From JAMDCX01 sp049977145 (GTDB taxonomy: Bacteria > Planctomycetota > Phycisphaerae > WQYP01), in contig JBMFGW010000080.1 of assembly GCA_049977145.1 (NCBI GenBank), positions 1-18,532 on the forward strand: a DNA stretch of 18,532 nt, read 5' to 3'. Positions 6,180-15,191 of this stretch are shown piece by piece (position 1 is the first letter of the stretch; every line of letters begins with the position of its first letter). A program made the position numbers and the translations under genes. The notes beneath the pieces were generated by a model. It had not been told where the DNA came from. It did no database searches and saw only the letters and a program-made list of their open reading frames with translations.

Positions 6180-8091
6180 AGAAAAAGTTTACCCCGATCC
6201 AGTTGAACATCATCACACCGAATCCCAGCACGGAAAGCCACGCCGTCCAGTCAGGCCGATATTTGGGTGTGACAAAACGCAAATGGACGATAATGAGATA
6301 AACCAGCCAGGTAACCAACGCGAAGGTTTCCTTGGGATCCCATTCCCACGGGCGGCCCCAACTGAAATCAGCCCAGACTGCGCCAAAGATAATGCCGGAA
6401 CCAAGAAACCAGAACCCCATTTGCAAAATAACAATATTGGCGGCATCCAATTGCAGCAGGAATTTATTGCGGCGCACCGCCAAATCCGCCACGGCGGCGG
6501 GCGTGGCCGTCGTCCCGGCCTGGCGCGGCGCCGCGAAATCTCCCATGTGATCCGCGACCAGTGATGAACCAATACCGCTGGCCATGGTCATACCCGTCCC
6601 GCTTCCACCGCCGCGCTGACCCGGTCCGTCGCCGGGATTCAGGCGGTAGTAGAATTTCATCAGCAGATACAACACACCCAGACAGAAGCTTGCCGCAATT
6701 AAGGCGTAACTGCTGATGACGGTATTAACGTGAATGTACAGCCAATAGGTGTTCAACACGCCATCGACCCGCCCGATGTTAGCCCCGATATTGGCGCCCA
6801 AAACAAACGGCACCACAAAGCAGGCGGTCATGGCTAAAAAGCCAACAAAACTCATCGCCAGACCGAAGAGATTGTTCTTCTTCCAATATTCTAAAATCAG
6901 CCCGATGACACACCCGACAAACGCCGATCCCAGCACGCTTTCAAATTCATTCTGGATCGGAATTCGCCCCGCCAGCCACCAACGCACGCCCATGAACAGC
7001 GCCTGCACCGCAACCGCGGCGGTAAAAAAGATCAAGGCCGGCTTGCGCACCGCGGGCACGGCGCCAACGGCGGCAATGACAAAGAGCGTCAGTGAGATGA
7101 AATACAGAAACACGCCCACCAAAGTGCCGTCAAATAATCGGTCGTACCACAATTCCACCAGACGTTTGAGATGCGAGGGATAAACCGCCGGATTGATGGT
7201 CGGCAGGATTTTGGCCAAGGTTTTAATTCCTTGATTGGCTTCGGCGGCACGGTTATCCTGCCAGCCCTGCCCCAACGAAATGAATCCCAGCACGATGCTA
7301 AGCGCCTGCTGCCGGGAATAACCGGCAACGGGCTTAACATGGGCGTTCATTTTCAAGATTTTACGAACCACAGAACCGGTATTCGGCAAGAGTTCCAGCG
7401 GCAGCAGCCAATCTTGTGTTTTGGCTCCCACCGCCGGCGGGACCAATTTCATTTTTGCCGAAAGATTCTGAAAAGTTTCCAAAGCCCGGCTGACCTCGGC
7501 GACCCCCGAACTCAACGCCGCAGTTGAGCTGATTTTTACCAGCAGATTATGCACATCGGCACGCGCCATGAAATCGGGGCTGACGGTGCCTCGCCGCAGG
7601 ATGCGTTGCGCCCGGGCCTTGGAAACCAGCGTGCCGAGTTGCTCGCGAATCGGCACGGTTTCAACAAAAATGCAGTTACGGTTATCCCACGCCTGGGGGC
7701 GAAAAGCCATATCCAATACCGTATAAAGCGGGTCTTGCCCATGGATACTGTCAAAACCACAGATGGCTTGTACGGTTTCCGAAGCCCAACTGGCAAGTGT
7801 CTTAACCTGATCATTATTTTGCACCGCCAGAATACGCAGAGGCGCAAGATTAATTTCTTTTTTGAAAGCGGTGCGATTCTGATTTTGGATCGCCGCGGTG
7901 CGCCGCATGAGTTTCATGCTGGGGATGGCATTGACTGCCGGGGAACCGGGGCCAATTTCCGGATGGCCGGCCGGCATATCGGCTGGAGAACCCTGCTGAA
8001 TGGGCATGGCTCCCTGTACGTGGATCACCGCCAGCGCGGACAATATCACCGCCACAAAAGCCACTAGTGATACAAATCGGTTACGTTTCAT
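6151..8091 (-). CDS. ccsA: Cytochrome c biogenesis protein CcsA (ResC), long form
   Basis: CcsA works with ResB/CcsB in system II cytochrome c maturation, carrying heme across the inner membrane and attaching it to CXXCH apocytochromes. The 646-residue protein starts with a signal-like helix (6-27). An extracytoplasmic region of about 300 residues follows; its VQNNDQVKTLASWASETV resembles the PVQxxGRxKPLDTxA block of fused CcsA proteins. From about 325 comes the polytopic CcsA domain, with GRIPIQNEFESVLG (375-388), His454, the WWD heme-handling motif WGRPWEWDPKET (578-589) and His642 in GLHSY. A glycine-rich loop at about 485-530 looks inserted. ATG 8091 has AAGAGGTG just upstream; a TTG at 8109 is the alternative. 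Only 20 bases separate it from resB, so they form an operon. Confidence 0.93.
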   Translation of the reverse strand: MKRNRFVSLVAFVAVILSALAVIHVQGAMPIQQGSPADMPAGHPEIGPGSPAVNAIPSMKLMRRTAAIQNQNRTAFKKEINLAPLRILAVQNNDQVKTLASWASETVQAICGFDSIHGQDPLYTVLDMAFRPQAWDNRNCIFVETVPIREQLGTLVSKARAQRILRRGTVSPDFMARADVHNLLVKISSTAALSSGVAEVSRALETFQNLSAKMKLVPPAVGAKTQDWLLPLELLPNTGSVVRKILKMNAHVKPVAGYSRQQALSIVLGFISLGQGWQDNRAAEANQGIKTLAKILPTINPAVYPSHLKRLVELWYDRLFDGTLVGVFLYFISLTLFVIAAVGAVPAVRKPALIFFTAAVAVQALFMGVRWWLAGRIPIQNEFESVLGSAFVGCVIGLILEYWKKNNLFGLAMSFVGFLAMTACFVVPFVLGANIGANIGRVDGVLNTYWLYIHVNTVISSYALIAASFCLGVLYLLMKFYYRLNPGDGPGQRGGGSGTGMTMASGIGSSLVADHMGDFAAPRQAGTTATPAAVADLAVRRNKFLLQLDAANIVILQMGFWFLGSGIIFGAVWADFSWGRPWEWDPKETFALVTWLVYLIIVHLRFVTPKYRPDWTAWLSVLGFGVMMFNWIGVNFFYVGLHSYAT

Positions 8092-8111
8092 TATTACACC
8101 TCTTGCCAATT

Positions 8112-10202
8112 CTAACTTGGTGTCACATTACCACCAGCCGCCGATTCCCCAGCCGCCTTGTGCAGCGCCGCCAACCGCGCCAGATCACGCTTCTTCATAT
8201 TCAACAACACCGGCTTTACATAAAAAGCATACCCGATGCCAAAGATAATCATGATGACCCCCGCAATCATCGGATACAGTCCGTTGGTATTACCGACCCC
8301 CAGGACGGTAAAGGGCGTACCGTCCGTCCGACGCCCAAAACGCGCTTGAAAAAAGTGCTGTCCATCCAGTGTTTCGGGGTGATTCAGATGAATAACGGCG
8401 ATTTTAGATTTTCCGGTTTTCAGGTTGGTAAACCGCACTTTGCTGATAAAATCGCGTGGAAAACTGTTACCACCGGGATAGAATAATTCCTTGCAGGCCA
8501 GCAATGTCAGCGCCGCCGGAAGTTTCCATTGCAGTGTGGAAAATACAAAACTTACCGGCCCGACTCCCGGGACAGCAACACGGGTTGCAGCCAGATCACC
8601 ATGCAGGCCAAATTGCTGAAATGGCAGAAATATCTGACGGTCCGTCCACCGCCCCTTGGATACGGCAAGCTGCAACACGCAATGCCCCATCGTCTGTTCC
8701 AGTTGCGGTGCTCTCTGCGCCGCCGGGATGGTTTCCGGGCGATAAACCACATTCGCCAATTCCTGCACGGAAATGTTGAATGGTATGCCGGCCACCGCCG
8801 TGGCCGCCGGATGACCGATGGCAATAGGATACTGCGTTACCGCCCCGCCCGCCGCGCGCTGCACCACGGTTAATTGGCCGGACTTATGCTCCACAATCCA
8901 AAATTGATAGCGCCGCGCATCTTCATACCGAATGTGTATGGCCTGATCAATCTTATCCGGAATCAACTTCCTGCGGCCATGCTGGAAAACAAAATCCACC
9001 GTTTGGGTTGGATAGCGGAATAGCGCGGCGCGCTGAAAATGAAACGTTTTACCGTCGCCGTCAGCCCGATACACATCAATTATATACGCCTGGCTACTGG
9101 CTCCCCGATAGCCTTTGGAGAGCAGCGGCATTTTAATTTCCTGCCGCGGAATCAGGGTGTACGGCGTACCGGGCAACACCATTTTCTCATGGGGATGGAT
9201 CACCAGCACCCGGTGGAAATGATCGGCTGGGACGCTGACAATAATCGCATTATTTCCCTTAAAACTCGTGGAAATATCCCGCAACCGCCGGGCACTGGGA
9301 TGATAAAGATATTCAATACCACAAGGCAATCCAGCGTCTGCAACCCGCAGACGCGGCGTTTTCGCCAGAAGCCATTGCCCGCCGCTGGCCATGCCGGTGG
9401 CACTTAAATTAAATTCCAGGGCGGGCTGACGTGCCGGTTGTCCCGGTTGCCGTTGCACCGCCAGAGCTTCCAGCCGCGTGTACGGGTAATATCCGATCAC
9501 CCGCACCCGCACGCCGGCCAATCCTGGCGACAACTGTCGAACCATTTCCGGGGGTACGGCAATATCCAGGGGGTGATGATTCTTCGTCGAACGTTCCCGA
9601 AACAGCGGCAGTGACGGTAACGGCAGCATGGCGGATTGGCCATGGGCATTGCGGGCCATCATGTATAAAGCGCGTTCGGCGTCATCATAATAATGATGCA
9701 CGGTTTGATGCAGAAAAATCCGCACCATGCCTTCTTTTTTTAAGCCGAAGTACAAAAATAATCCCACCAGCAGCGTGATAATTCCGACATGCACGGTCCA
9801 GACGCCCAGTTTATAAAGCGTTAACGGGATGCGCCGCAGCGTGACCACAATAAGCGTTGTTGCCAGTAAAATCATCAAAATAACCATGGGTGGTGAATTG
9901 AAAAAGCCCATGGTGGATACGTCAAAATAACTGCGAACGCTGGGTAAGCCGGAACCAATGGCAATGTAGGCGGTGGTTAAAAAAAGCCATACCAGGCCCA
10001 GCGTTATGGAGCTGAAAAATCGTGTCAGCCAACCCACTGGGCCGTTGTAGCTCGCCAAGCGATCCAAAAAACGCCCCGCCGCCGCCGGCACGCGCCCAAG
10101 GCGCAGCACCACACGCTCCGCCAGCCACAATGGCGGCGTCGCCTTCGCGGGCGTGTTCGCCGGCGTTGCGCGGGTGGTTGGACTTTCTATCATACGGGGC
10201 AT
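8112..10202 (-). CDS. resB: Cytochrome c biogenesis protein ResB (CcsB)
   Basis: ResB/CcsB is the partner of CcsA in the system II heme lyase. The 696-residue product has a disordered N-terminus, three membrane helices (about 62-82, 104-122 and 131-152), a large extracytoplasmic domain (about 155-640) and a final helix near 645-668. The third helix carries His138 in WTVHVGIITLLVG, where ResB proteins place a conserved heme-associated histidine. This arrangement, plus ccsA immediately downstream, supports the call more than raw similarity, since ResB extracytoplasmic domains diverge quickly. The ATG at 10202 has GAGGAG 4 bases upstream. A candidate promoter lies at 10256-10284. The gene is complete, with no sign of damage. 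Confidence 0.88.
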   Translation of the reverse strand: MPRMIESPTTRATPANTPAKATPPLWLAERVVLRLGRVPAAAGRFLDRLASYNGPVGWLTRFFSSITLGLVWLFLTTAYIAIGSGLPSVRSYFDVSTMGFFNSPPMVILMILLATTLIVVTLRRIPLTLYKLGVWTVHVGIITLLVGLFLYFGLKKEGMVRIFLHQTVHHYYDDAERALYMMARNAHGQSAMLPLPSLPLFRERSTKNHHPLDIAVPPEMVRQLSPGLAGVRVRVIGYYPYTRLEALAVQRQPGQPARQPALEFNLSATGMASGGQWLLAKTPRLRVADAGLPCGIEYLYHPSARRLRDISTSFKGNNAIIVSVPADHFHRVLVIHPHEKMVLPGTPYTLIPRQEIKMPLLSKGYRGASSQAYIIDVYRADGDGKTFHFQRAALFRYPTQTVDFVFQHGRRKLIPDKIDQAIHIRYEDARRYQFWIVEHKSGQLTVVQRAAGGAVTQYPIAIGHPAATAVAGIPFNISVQELANVVYRPETIPAAQRAPQLEQTMGHCVLQLAVSKGRWTDRQIFLPFQQFGLHGDLAATRVAVPGVGPVSFVFSTLQWKLPAALTLLACKELFYPGGNSFPRDFISKVRFTNLKTGKSKIAVIHLNHPETLDGQHFFQARFGRRTDGTPFTVLGVGNTNGLYPMIAGVIMIIFGIGYAFYVKPVLLNMKKRDLARLAALHKAAGESAAGGNVTPS

Positions 10203-10255
10203 CTTGCTCCTCGGTCACAGCCTATGCGCATGAGCACTTGACCTGAATATCATGG

Positions 10256-10284
10256 ATTGTAGCGGATTACCCAATGCATGTCTT
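10256..10284 (-). promoter_or_regulatory. Candidate promoter of the resB-ccsA operon
   Basis: On the minus strand AAGACA (10284-10279), a 17-base spacer and TACAAT (10261-10256) form a good sigma-70 match. Transcription would start near 10249, giving a leader of about 47 bases before the resB ATG. Confidence 0.45.
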
Positions 10285-10382
10285 GTACCATTAATTACAA
10301 TTGGGAAAATTCAGTTTTCACCACTTAAGTTCAGGCCTTTTTCACAAATAACGAACCTGTCAATTATCACCTCTATACAGCA

Positions 10383-10412
10383 TTCAAGACGCAACAATCC
10401 ATGCCCTATAAT
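10383..10412 (+). promoter_or_regulatory. Candidate promoter of lpxA
   Basis: A perfect TATAAT at 10407-10412 follows TTCAAG (10383-10388) by 18 bases. If used, the lpxA mRNA would have a leader of about 215 bases, in which I see no clear regulatory fold. Confidence 0.35.
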
Positions 10413-10634
10413 AACTTGTACGTAAATGGTGTACCCTGGGTTTGGCGACTCCCACGCTGCAGAGTTTTCGCGTTCAGACTTCAACGACGTTTGCGGGCGA
10501 TCCATGAAGGAACTCTTGCGTTTTTTTCGACCAGCCGAGATATTTTATGCACCGCCCGACTCCTGGCGAGTCTGAATTAGCCGAAAGACCAGGCACGGTG
10601 GTAGTGTTGTTTGGTGATGGGGTCAGGTTGTACT

Positions 10635-11447
10635 ATGAGTCAGATTCATTCGACTGCGGAAATTGAGCCTGGCGCGCAACTCGCCGCGAATGTTGTCATC
10701 GGTCCATTTGCTTATATCGGTCCCAAGGTGATTCTGGGCTCCGGCTGCGTGGTCCATCATCACGCCAGCATTCTGGGTAATACGGTCGCCGGGAAAAACA
10801 ATCAATTTTTCCCTGGCTGCGTCATCGGCGGCATTCCCCAGGATCTGAAATATCGCGGCGGGGATTGTCGTGTGGTAATTGGTGATAATAACCACTTTCG
10901 CGAGATGGTCACGGTGAACATCGGCACGGAAGACGGCGGCGGCATGACGCAGATTGGAAGCAATAATCTGTTGATGGTTAATGTCCACGTCGCGCATGAT
11001 TGTTTCGTCCGTGATCACTGCGTCATTGGTAATAACACCATGTTGGCGGGACATATCGAAGTGGAAAATAACGCCACAATTGACACCGGTGTAGCTATTA
11101 CGCATTTTATCAGTGTGGGCCAATTTTCCGGCATTGGTCCGGTGGCCGGCGTGGTGCATGATATACCGCCGTTTATGTACGCCGCAGGACATCCGGCGGC
11201 GGTGCAACGTGTCAATAAAGAACGGTTGTTACAATTCGGTTTTACCGCAGCGCGAATTACGCCGATAGAAGATGCGTATCGGCTGCTGTTTCAAGATCGC
11301 ACACCACTGGCCAGCGGAGCCGAGAAATTAGAACGGCTTTATCCGGGCAACGCCGATATAAAGGCATTGCTGGGCTTTGTTCGGCGTGCCGCCGAGGGAA
11401 AATATGGCCGCTACCGCGAATCGCTGCGGAGTCCAGGTGTTTCCTGA
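10635..11447 (+). CDS. lpxA: Acyl-ACP--UDP-N-acetylglucosamine O-acyltransferase (LpxA)
   Basis: LpxA performs the first step of lipid A synthesis, moving a 3-hydroxyacyl chain from ACP to UDP-GlcNAc in the cytoplasm. The 270-residue protein (E. coli 262) is a left-handed beta-helix of hexapeptide repeats followed by a helical C-terminal domain (from about 205). IPQDLKYRGG (67-76), SNNLLMVNVHVAHDC (109-123) and AGHIEVENNA are diagnostic; His118 and the catalytic His121 are kept. The usual VTIHRGT is VTVNIGT here (93-99), a change near the active site. ATG 10635 has an AGG about 8 bases upstream; an in-frame TTG and ATG at 10611-10619 are less likely. It stands alone on its strand, with neither fabZ nor lpxD beside it, unlike the proteobacterial cluster. 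Confidence 0.93.
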   Translation: MSQIHSTAEIEPGAQLAANVVIGPFAYIGPKVILGSGCVVHHHASILGNTVAGKNNQFFPGCVIGGIPQDLKYRGGDCRVVIGDNNHFREMVTVNIGTEDGGGMTQIGSNNLLMVNVHVAHDCFVRDHCVIGNNTMLAGHIEVENNATIDTGVAITHFISVGQFSGIGPVAGVVHDIPPFMYAAGHPAAVQRVNKERLLQFGFTAARITPIEDAYRLLFQDRTPLASGAEKLERLYPGNADIKALLGFVRRAAEGKYGRYRESLRSPGVS

Positions 11448-11804
11448 TGCTTGTTTCATCTGGACACCATAACCCTACCGCGTGACTTCCTCAACCTCCC
11501 GTTAAGTTAAGCGTGGAAAATCAGAATTCCCGCAGGCCCGCGCGCCGGCCCCGCTCAATGGAACAATACACCCAAGCGGACATTTTAACTTGGGCTAAAT
11601 AGCACCCATTTTAACTTGGTCGCGGTAGGGGGCCTTGAACATATTGCTCATTAGGATGACAATGTAAGGGACGTTGGGCCGGAACCCTGAATCGGGGGTG
11701 GTGTTAACCACTGCGGATGTCAGGCTTCGGTGGTAAAGTGTGTCGCTTTTTCCGCCGCCAAGCCGATGCTGGAGGACCAACGATGTTGAACCGGAGCGTT
11801 TGGC
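11448..11804. other. Intergenic region with IS-like terminal repeats
   Basis: No gene is evident in these 357 bases. Two exact copies of CATTTTAACTTGG lie at 11581-11593 and 11607-11619. A weak promoter-like pair, TTGAAC (11635-11640) and GACAAT (11658-11663) with a 17-base spacer, could serve the HNH-argC genes. Confidence 0.5.
11581..11619 (+). repeat. Tandem-spaced CATTTTAACTTGG direct repeats, possible IS21-type end
   Basis: The 13-base word occurs twice with 26-base periodicity (11581-11593 and 11607-11619). IS21-family elements carry multiple repeats of this general type (TTTTAACTT) near their ends, so this may be the scar of one. No transposase frame is present, and the attribution is from memory of the family. 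Confidence 0.4.
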
Positions 11805-12440
11805 GTGGCCGAAGCGAGTCCATCATCAGGTCTTTCCTGCAATGTGCTGGTATTAAACCGGCTGTACATGGCCGTGCGCGTGGTCAATGCGCGGCGCGCT
11901 TTTGCCCTGCTGTGCAAGAATATCGCGGAAGTTATTTCCGTCGAAAACGGTAATTATTTCTCTTACAATATTGAATCCTGGACGGAAATCTCCCAACTCA
12001 AAGCCCAGTTTGAGCGCGAATCGCATGATTTCGTCCGCACGGTGCGTTATGAAATCGCGGTGCCCCGCATTATTCGTCTGCTGGGTTATGACCGGTTGCC
12101 CCGGCAGGACGTCAAACTTAACCGGCGGAATATTTACGCCCGCGATCATGGCGCCTGCCAGTATTGCCGCCGGAAATTTTCCACCAGTGAATTATCGCTG
12201 GACCATGTGGTGCCGCGTGCTTTGGGCGGCAAAACCGTCTGGGAAAATCTGGTTTGCGCCTGCGTTTATTGCAACGCCCGTAAGGGTGGCCGCACGCCGC
12301 AGCAGGCGGGTATGCACCTGCTTAAACCGCCGATTAAGCCGCGGCGTAATCCGGTTATTAACGTCCGCCTGGAATCAGATAAATATGCCACATGGAAGCA
12401 CTTTCTCGACCATGCGTACTGGAGCGTGGAATTAAAGTAA
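11805..12440 (+). CDS. HNH endonuclease
   Basis: The 211-residue product ends in a textbook zinc-bound HNH domain. It has CQYC (118-121), then LSLDHVVPRALGG with Asp133-His134, Asn148 in WENLV, and CVYCN (153-157). The N-terminal part (VLVLNRLYMAVRVVNARRAF) matches the housekeeping HNH proteins widespread in bacteria rather than mobile restriction enzymes; their cellular role is unclear. Start GTG 11805 is preceded by GGAG (11792-11795). It lies 24 bases before argC on the same strand, so they may be co-transcribed, though a functional link is not obvious. The gene is intact. Confidence 0.9.
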   Translation: MAEASPSSGLSCNVLVLNRLYMAVRVVNARRAFALLCKNIAEVISVENGNYFSYNIESWTEISQLKAQFERESHDFVRTVRYEIAVPRIIRLLGYDRLPRQDVKLNRRNIYARDHGACQYCRRKFSTSELSLDHVVPRALGGKTVWENLVCACVYCNARKGGRTPQQAGMHLLKPPIKPRRNPVINVRLESDKYATWKHFLDHAYWSVELK

Positions 12441-12464
12441 ACACCCGCAGGAATTGGGATTACC

Positions 12465-13481
12465 ATGAAAAATGTTCGCGTCGCTATTATTGGCGCCACT
12501 GGTTATACCTCTCTGGAAACCATCCGCTGGCTGCTTCGGCATCCGGTGGCGAGGATTACATACTTGGCCAGCCGCAAGCAGGAACAACCGATCAGCGAAT
12601 TATTTCCGGAATTGCTGGGCCGCATCAGTCTGCCCATTGCGGCATTTGATGTTGCCGCCATTAAAAAAGCGGCGGATGTGGCGTTTCTGTGCCTGCCGCA
12701 TGTCGCGGCGATGGAACACGTTCCGCTGTTGCTGGATGCGGGCTTGAAAGTTATTGATTTATCCGCTGATTACCGCATTAAGGATGCGGCGATTTATGAA
12801 AAATGGTACAAGCACGCCCACACTGATGCGAAAAATCTGGCGGTTGCGGTTTACGGGTTGCCGGAGTTTTTTGCCCCGGCCATTCGCCAGGCGCGGTTGG
12901 TCAGCAACCCGGGGTGCTATCCAACCGCGGGGATTTTAGGCATCGCACCGCTGCTGCAGGCGGGGCTGGTTGAGGCGACGGATATTATTATTAACGCCGC
13001 CTCCGGTATTTCCGGCGCGGGCCGCACGCCGTCGCCGCAGCATCATTTTCCGGAGCGGAATGAAACCTTTGAACCGTATGCCATCGGCACGCATCGCCAT
13101 GCTCCGGAAATTCAGCAGACGCTGGAAATCCTTTCCGGTCAGCCGGTGGAGATGCTCTTTGTGCCGCATCTGATTCCCATGGATCGGGGTATTCTGGAGA
13201 CCATGTATCTCAAGCCCAAGGCGGGCGTCACGCTGGATGCCGCACTGGCGGCCTTGGAACGGGCTTATAAAGGTAAGCCGTTTGTGCGAATCCGCAAGCA
13301 CAATCTGCCGAGCACAAAATGTGTGGCCAACACCAACTTCGCGGACATTGCCGTGCAATTGGCCGCCGGTCGTCTGGTGGTGATCACAGCGATTGACAAC
13401 ATGGTCAAAGGCGCCGCGGGACAGGCGATTGAAAATATGAATCTTATGTTTGGTTTGGATGAAACCGCCGGTCTTCTATAG
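12465..13481 (+). CDS. argC: N-acetyl-gamma-glutamyl-phosphate reductase (ArgC)
   Basis: ArgC reduces N-acetylglutamyl-5-phosphate with NADPH to the semialdehyde, the third step of arginine synthesis. The 338-residue protein has the NADP-binding IIGATGYTSLE (8-18), where most homologues have GYTG or GYAG. The catalytic Cys151 is in SNPGCYPT, His212 is in HRHAPEI, and the C-terminal AIDNMVKGAAGQAIENMN is intact. The start ATG 12465 follows GGGA at a short spacing. No other arg gene is nearby, so arginine genes look scattered in this genome. The next gene starts 46 bases on. Confidence 0.96.
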   Translation: MKNVRVAIIGATGYTSLETIRWLLRHPVARITYLASRKQEQPISELFPELLGRISLPIAAFDVAAIKKAADVAFLCLPHVAAMEHVPLLLDAGLKVIDLSADYRIKDAAIYEKWYKHAHTDAKNLAVAVYGLPEFFAPAIRQARLVSNPGCYPTAGILGIAPLLQAGLVEATDIIINAASGISGAGRTPSPQHHFPERNETFEPYAIGTHRHAPEIQQTLEILSGQPVEMLFVPHLIPMDRGILETMYLKPKAGVTLDAALAALERAYKGKPFVRIRKHNLPSTKCVANTNFADIAVQLAAGRLVVITAIDNMVKGAAGQAIENMNLMFGLDETAGLL

Positions 13482-13527
13482 GGTCTGATCCGGGTAATAC
13501 CGGAAGGAAATCGCAGGCACTGGAAAA

Positions 13528-13908
13528 ATGGAAAATAACTCTCCCAACTTTGAAATTGATCTCATCAAGGAGTTTCGGTTTGAAGCCGCCCATCGGTTGC
13601 CGCGTGTGCCGCCGGAGCATAAGTGCGCCCGTTTGCACGGACATTCATTTCGCGTGGAACTGCTGGTCCGGGGACCGGTAAATCAGGAAACCGGGTGGCT
13701 GATGGACTTTGCGGATCTGCGGCGGGCGTTTGCGCCGCTGCTGGAACAGTTGGATCATCACTACCTAAATGACATTCCCGGCCTTGAAAACCCCACGAGT
13801 GAACATCTGGCCCGCTGGATATGGATACGTCTGAAGGACCGTCTGCCGCAGTTGGCCCAGATAACTATCCATGAAAGCGATACGAGCCGGTGTATTTATC
13901 GCGGGTGA
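13528..13908 (+). CDS. queD: 6-carboxytetrahydropterin synthase family protein (QueD/PTPS)
   Basis: The 126-residue protein belongs to the 6-pyruvoyltetrahydropterin synthase family. QueD converts dihydroneopterin triphosphate to 6-carboxytetrahydropterin on the way to queuosine and other 7-deazaguanines. Zinc ligands are His22 (FEAAHRLP) and His38 and His40 (LHGHSF). The catalytic Cys33 is in HKCARLHGH, His77 in LDHHYLND, and the closing HESDTSRCIYRG carries the substrate-binding Glu116. The length is normal. Without queC, queE or folE nearby, QueD and a PTPS cannot be told apart by context; queuosine is the commoner bacterial role. It sits between argC and pdhA on the same strand. Confidence 0.88.
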   Translation: MENNSPNFEIDLIKEFRFEAAHRLPRVPPEHKCARLHGHSFRVELLVRGPVNQETGWLMDFADLRRAFAPLLEQLDHHYLNDIPGLENPTSEHLARWIWIRLKDRLPQLAQITIHESDTSRCIYRG

Positions 13909-13976
13909 GTCCACCGCTTGCCGGCGCTTGGCGGAAATCACGCTAATCACTAAAATAACTATTTGGTTGACCGCAT

Positions 13977-14010
13977 GGCCGCGGCTCACTCCCGTGGCAG
14001 CCGCGCGGCC
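13977..14010 (+). other. GC-rich hairpin between queD and pdhA
   Basis: GGCCGCGGCT (13977-13986) pairs with AGCCGCGCGGCC (13999-14010) with one bulged C and a 12-base loop. No T-run follows, so it could attenuate or stabilise rather than terminate. The remaining spacer to pdhA (193 bases in all) shows no gene. Confidence 0.4.
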
Positions 14011-14101
14011 GGAGGAGCGTTATTGGATCGCGGCCGGGCCGGTTTTCCGGTACGCTCCGCACGGAGGGTTGTTTTTGGCTTGGAATGGAAATGGTGCAGT
14101 A

Positions 14102-15118
14102 GTGACGACTTTGCTTGAGCCGCAGCAGAAAATTGACCCTTCCCCCTCGCAAATGATGGATTGGTATCGGCAGATGGTGCTGATACGCGCCTTTGAATTG
14201 CGCTGTGCGCAATCCTATCAGCAACAAAAGGTCGGAGGATTTTGTCACTTATATGTCGGCCAGGAAGCTGTGGCGGTGGGCAGCATTGCGGCGGTGCGAC
14301 CTTCGGATTATGTCATCACCGCCTACCGTGATCATGGCCACGCTATTGCCCGGGGCATGGATATTCATTCGCTGTTCGCGGAACTCTATGGCAAAAAGAC
14401 CGGCTGCTCGCACGGCAAGGGCGGGTCCATGCACTTTTTTGATCGGGAGAAAAATTTCTTCGGCGGTCATGCCATTGTTGGGGCGCATATTCCGCTGGCC
14501 ACCGGGCTGGGCTGGGCGGTCAAATACCGCAAGGAAGACCGGGTGGTGCTGTGTTATTTTGGTGATGGGGCCATGAATCAAGGCTCTTTTCATGAAGCGA
14601 TGAATTTGGCTGGTTTGTTTAAGTTGCCGATTATTTTTATGGTGGAAAATAATGGTTACGGCATGGGCACGCAGTTGGACCGGGCCTCTGCGATAACTGA
14701 TTTGAAACTCCGCACCGGCGACGGCTATGGCATACCCGGTAAAGATGTCGATGGCATGGATTGTGTGGCGATGTATCGCATGTTGCTGGCCGCCGCGGAC
14801 TATTGCCGCAAGGGCAATGGGGCCATTTTCCTGGATGTAAAAACCTACCGTTATCGCGGCCACAGCACCTCGGATCCACAGAAGTACCGCACCAAAGAGG
14901 AAGTCGGACGGTATCAGGAACATGACCCGATTGGCCGGTTGGAAAAGCAACTCAAAGACCTGCATGTTATGGATGACCAAAAAGTCGCCCAGATCAGCAA
15001 TGAAATTCATGCCCAGGTAGAAGCGGCCAGTGAAAAGGCCGATGCCGATCCGTATCCGGATAACGAAGAAGTCTGGTCCGACATTTATGCCAATGCCTAT
15101 GGTGCATATAAAGCCTGA
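14102..15118 (+). CDS. pdhA: Pyruvate dehydrogenase E1 component, alpha subunit
   Basis: With the beta subunit, this thiamine-diphosphate enzyme decarboxylates pyruvate and passes the acetyl group to lipoyl-E2. The 338-residue product has GGFCHLYVGQEAVAVG (45-60), which is typical of pyruvate-type E1 alpha. It also has TAYRDHGHAIARG, the GKGGSMHF block (106-113), the ThDP/Mg motif from GDGAMNQG (154-161) to ENN (182-184), and the loop YRYRGHSTSDP. GTG 14102 was chosen because homologues begin just before MMDWYRQMVLIRAFE. The open frame runs back to 13871, but that part overlaps queD and has no homologue-like sequence. pdhB follows 73 bases later; E2 and E3 are not present here. A branched-chain 2-oxoacid E1 is less likely. 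Confidence 0.92.
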   Translation: MTTLLEPQQKIDPSPSQMMDWYRQMVLIRAFELRCAQSYQQQKVGGFCHLYVGQEAVAVGSIAAVRPSDYVITAYRDHGHAIARGMDIHSLFAELYGKKTGCSHGKGGSMHFFDREKNFFGGHAIVGAHIPLATGLGWAVKYRKEDRVVLCYFGDGAMNQGSFHEAMNLAGLFKLPIIFMVENNGYGMGTQLDRASAITDLKLRTGDGYGIPGKDVDGMDCVAMYRMLLAAADYCRKGNGAIFLDVKTYRYRGHSTSDPQKYRTKEEVGRYQEHDPIGRLEKQLKDLHVMDDQKVAQISNEIHAQVEAASEKADADPYPDNEEVWSDIYANAYGAYKA

Positions 15119-15191
15119 TGGGACCGAGGATTCGCGGCGCGGACGGAACGTTAGTCGGCGGCGAAAAATGGTAGTCTAAGGAATAGAACTT

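Larger units (their letters stand above)
10203..10634. other. Divergent intergenic region between resB and lpxA
   Basis: These 432 bases separate two genes transcribed away from each other. They contain candidate promoters for both directions and no convincing gene. A 64-residue minus-strand frame at 10311-10505 matches nothing I know and lacks a good ribosome binding site. The stretch is more AT-rich than its surroundings, as expected for a regulatory region. Confidence 0.6.

Noticed and set aside
10311..10505. 64-residue minus-strand frame between resB and lpxA
   Set aside because: No recognisable family, no ribosome binding site, and it lies in an AT-rich regulatory spacer.
13871..14101. 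N-terminal extension of the pdhA frame
   Set aside because: It overlaps queD, resembles no E1 alpha sequence and is removed by starting at GTG 14102.
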